From: Taeniopygia guttata
Lineage: Eukaryota > Chordata > Aves > Passeriformes > Estrildidae
Reading direction: 5' to 3'
Length of the DNA: 64,000 nt
NCBI RefSeq assembly: GCF_048771995.1
Contig: NC_133063.1
Span: 13,024,063-13,088,062 of the forward strand
Below, piece by piece: positions 61,500 to 64,000 of the stretch; position 1 is the first letter of the stretch; every line of letters begins with the position of its first letter. A program made the translations under genes and the position numbers. Below the pieces are notes generated by a model. The model was given only the letters and a program-made list of their open reading frames with translations. It made no database searches and was not told the origin of the DNA.

Positions 61500-64000
61500 G
61501 TAAGTATTGCATATGATTTAAAACTCAATCCAGAGTATGTTGAAAACTTCAGGATTTTTTTTTTTTTTTTTTGCATTACAATAAATATAATTTCGAGAGG
61601 AACATTTATGCTTTGAAGTCACGACATCAAGCTGCTAGCCTAAAAATTTTCTAAAACTCTTCTACAGATTTTTGCCATGAGTCTGTGTACAGAATGTTGT
61701 TTATAAAGCTTACTGTATAAGAGTATCTGAAAGCAGCATTTTGCTAAGGGATGAATGTTCAGCTGTATTTTCATCTTGTTTTCTCTTTTGAAGTGCAGTA
61801 TTTTCCAAGGAATTGTGTCTTATGTGGAAATTACTGGCAGACTTCTATTGTGCAATATTTCTATTGTGTAGTGGATTTTAGCATTTGGAAATTTTGAAAG
61901 CTGGTATCTGCATATCCTGGATTAAGCTGGCACTCAACTTGAATGGCAATCACAGTGCAGTTCAAAAGCAGTAGAAATATAACAAGGAAAAATGTGGGTA
62001 GCAAGACTCTAAGGTCTCTGCATTGATTGCTTAGGGAGTATTGTTCATGCATGACAACAGAAGAGAATGCTAACAGTTACAATAAAAGTTTTTTGTTTGG
62101 TTGTTTTTTTTTTTTTTAATGAGTTAGCCCTTAGAGTGGTATCACAAAATAAAGACTATGATAACAGTTTTAAGGACAATCTGCTCTCTAGGAGGCACAT
62201 CATATATACGTAGATGACAGATAGATAGATACACGTAGACACACACACAAATATATGTGTACCTGAAAATATTCTGTTTCCAGTATTGATTTAAACTAAT
62301 TACCTTTAAATTAAAAAAGAAAAAACTTATTAAGAAATTAATTTTCAGGGCTTTTGTAATTCAGTAATAGAACTGATTTATTCTTGTTCCATTTGATTCA
62401 GCTTCAACAAGCTGGAGGATTTCATTTTGTGTTCTGTGGTAGTGCAGTAGCCTAAATGCCAGATGCTCATAACCTGAATTAAACATATTTTCTCCCCTTC
62501 CTGTTAAGGCACTGGTTGTGCATCACAGGAATGGGAAGGGCTGAAGTAATGCTTCTGTGGGAAGAAAGTGCATGCCAAAGCAATGAGGAATGTTCAGGAA
62601 TAACCTTACAGCCCAGTGGCAGGGGACAGCTCCCTGGAAACATTTGAGCAATGGCAGAGAAGTTTGAAGCGCTCAATGGATCTATAGCCTAGGGTTTTGC
62701 ATATGGATGGTTTGTAAACTAAACATGCTCCCGTGAGCCAGACATTCACATTGCAGCACCAAAATGATCTTGTGCTGTCATTCAGTAATGATATCTCATT
62801 TGATACTCAAGTGCATAGTGTAACCCTAAACATGAATACTAAGTTCCTCATGTTAAACACCCTGCTGCAATCCAGTCACAGCTTTAATTCTCTTCATCAT
62901 TCTGCATTGTACAGTTTATGAATACATCCATTTTCACAAGACCATGATAATTGAATTGCACATTAATAGCATTTGGCACTATGCACGAAACTAAATCAGT
63001 TCCTTACAGGGAGGCATATTAAAACCATTGCAAAAAAAGGCTTGCATCACACAGCAAAGCAGTAAAGCACTAGAGGTCACTCTTACAATCTCGGAAGCAA
63101 GGTTTGAGGAAGAGGCTCAAGCTTCTTTCCAATATAGAATTCTGAAGGATGAAACAAATCAAGTATAAAACACATTCACTACGTGTTCACTTTCTCAGCT
63201 ACATCTCAAAAACAGAGCAAAATCCTATGTAAAATGGTTGAATTGAATAACAGATGTTTTCATGTATATGCTACTATTTATAAATGCAAAGTATTTTTAT
63301 TTAGGAATAAATCCTAACTACTATGTCAAAACACTCATCTGAATTGAAAATACAAGAACTCTGCCTGTGCTACAAGCAAGATATCATTATTATGGGAAAA
63401 ATAAATTAAATTATTTAAATTAAACAATGAACACTAACCTATGGAGAGAACTCGGCCAGCCTAAAGCATATTGTTTATTTTCAATATCTAATCTGGAAAA
63501 AAAAAATCCCTATATATATTGTTTTGGAAGTGAACATTTCTGTAGGAGAGGTAGTTTGTTTTAGAAGTGACAGTTTTCATCTGAAGTATTATGGTATAAA
63601 TTTTGTTAGTGTATGACAATTCAAAAAATTACCTTAGGATAAAAGGTTTTTCATAATTACTGATTATGATAGATCCATGCATGAGCCATTATCTGCTTAC
63701 CTGAAGTTACTTTACTCCTTTTTTCTTGTGGTGTTAACCAGGAATTGAAATCCTTTTCAGTAAGTGCTTCTACTATTGGCATTACTGTATTTAAATCCAT
63801 TTACAAAATCAGGTAAAGTTTGAATGTCTTGAATGAATTTTGATGGCTAGATTTTCCAGTAGGCTCCCAATCATCAAAGACAATAGGATGAGCTTTTAAT
63901 TTTCCTTCTATATTTATATTTTTTCTTGTTTTAATTTTATGGTTCTTTCTGTAGTAATAGATCCTGAAAACTTAAATTTTGCTTTGCCTTTAAGGTCAGT
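61500..64000 (+). other. Presumed start of intron 1
   Basis: AT-rich sequence after the splice donor at 61500. No further exon-like segment is seen before the window ends, so the intron extends beyond 64000. It contains an 18-base T run (61555-61572) and a GATA/CA microsatellite (62217-62260). Confidence 0.6.
62217..62260. repeat. GATA/CA compound microsatellite
   Basis: Short GATA units followed by CA units and an ATATGTGT end, about 44 bases. Confidence 0.7.

Noticed and set aside
1-64000. tRNA, rRNA or CRISPR features
   Set aside because: None were seen, and CRISPR is not expected in an animal nuclear genome.

Overview
The window looks like avian nuclear DNA, most likely from a songbird or a relative. 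It is AT-rich and intron- or desert-like. It holds several CR1 LINE fragments, recognisable from the reverse-transcriptase reading frame and from 3' tails built on ATTCTGTGAT-like octamer/decamer repeats. It also holds long LTRs that begin TGTCATGGTTTGACA. No prokaryotic features are present. Almost none of the open frames in the window look like real host genes. The one convincing host gene enters only at the right end.

Layout. Positions 1-13.7 kb are AT-rich and unannotated, except for a 1.41-kb solo LTR (1841-3251, 5-bp target duplication TGCAC). This LTR splits an older GC-rich, CpG-poor block (about 1480-1840 and 3252-3590). Positions 13.7-16.9 kb hold two CR1 pieces and a 1.7-kb GC-rich, CpG-poor block of unknown identity. 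At 19.19-19.70 kb there is an isolated retroviral LTR that still carries a primer-binding-site-like stretch and stops right after it, flanked by 19-bp perfect direct repeats. Positions 19.7-34.7 kb are a repeat-poor AT-rich desert with one regulatory-looking cluster: two T-box-type sites in inverted orientation and a downstream TATA-like motif. At 34.7-38.15 kb is a nest of two minus-strand CR1s, the second interrupted by a second copy of the 1.4-kb LTR. Positions 38.2-60.8 kb are again AT-rich, with two more CR1s (46.1 and 55.6 kb), a third LTR copy on the minus strand (48545-49951, target duplication ATGGG), microsatellites and several strong hairpins.

Positions 60.87-61.5 kb form a CpG island with a GC box, an 18-bp minisatellite in the presumed 5' untranslated region, and a first coding exon. 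That exon encodes a signal peptide (ATG at 61403 or, more likely, 61415) and ends at a consensus splice donor at 61499/61500, phase 1. The rest of the window to 64000 is best read as its first intron. I could not identify the gene.

The window is therefore a mostly non-coding region upstream of a secreted or membrane-protein gene transcribed left to right. The oddest single object is the LTR-plus-primer-site insertion at 19.2-19.7 kb. It has the extent expected of a reverse-transcription intermediate captured in the genome, not of a normal provirus or solo LTR. All calls come from reading the sequence by eye; no database search was possible.
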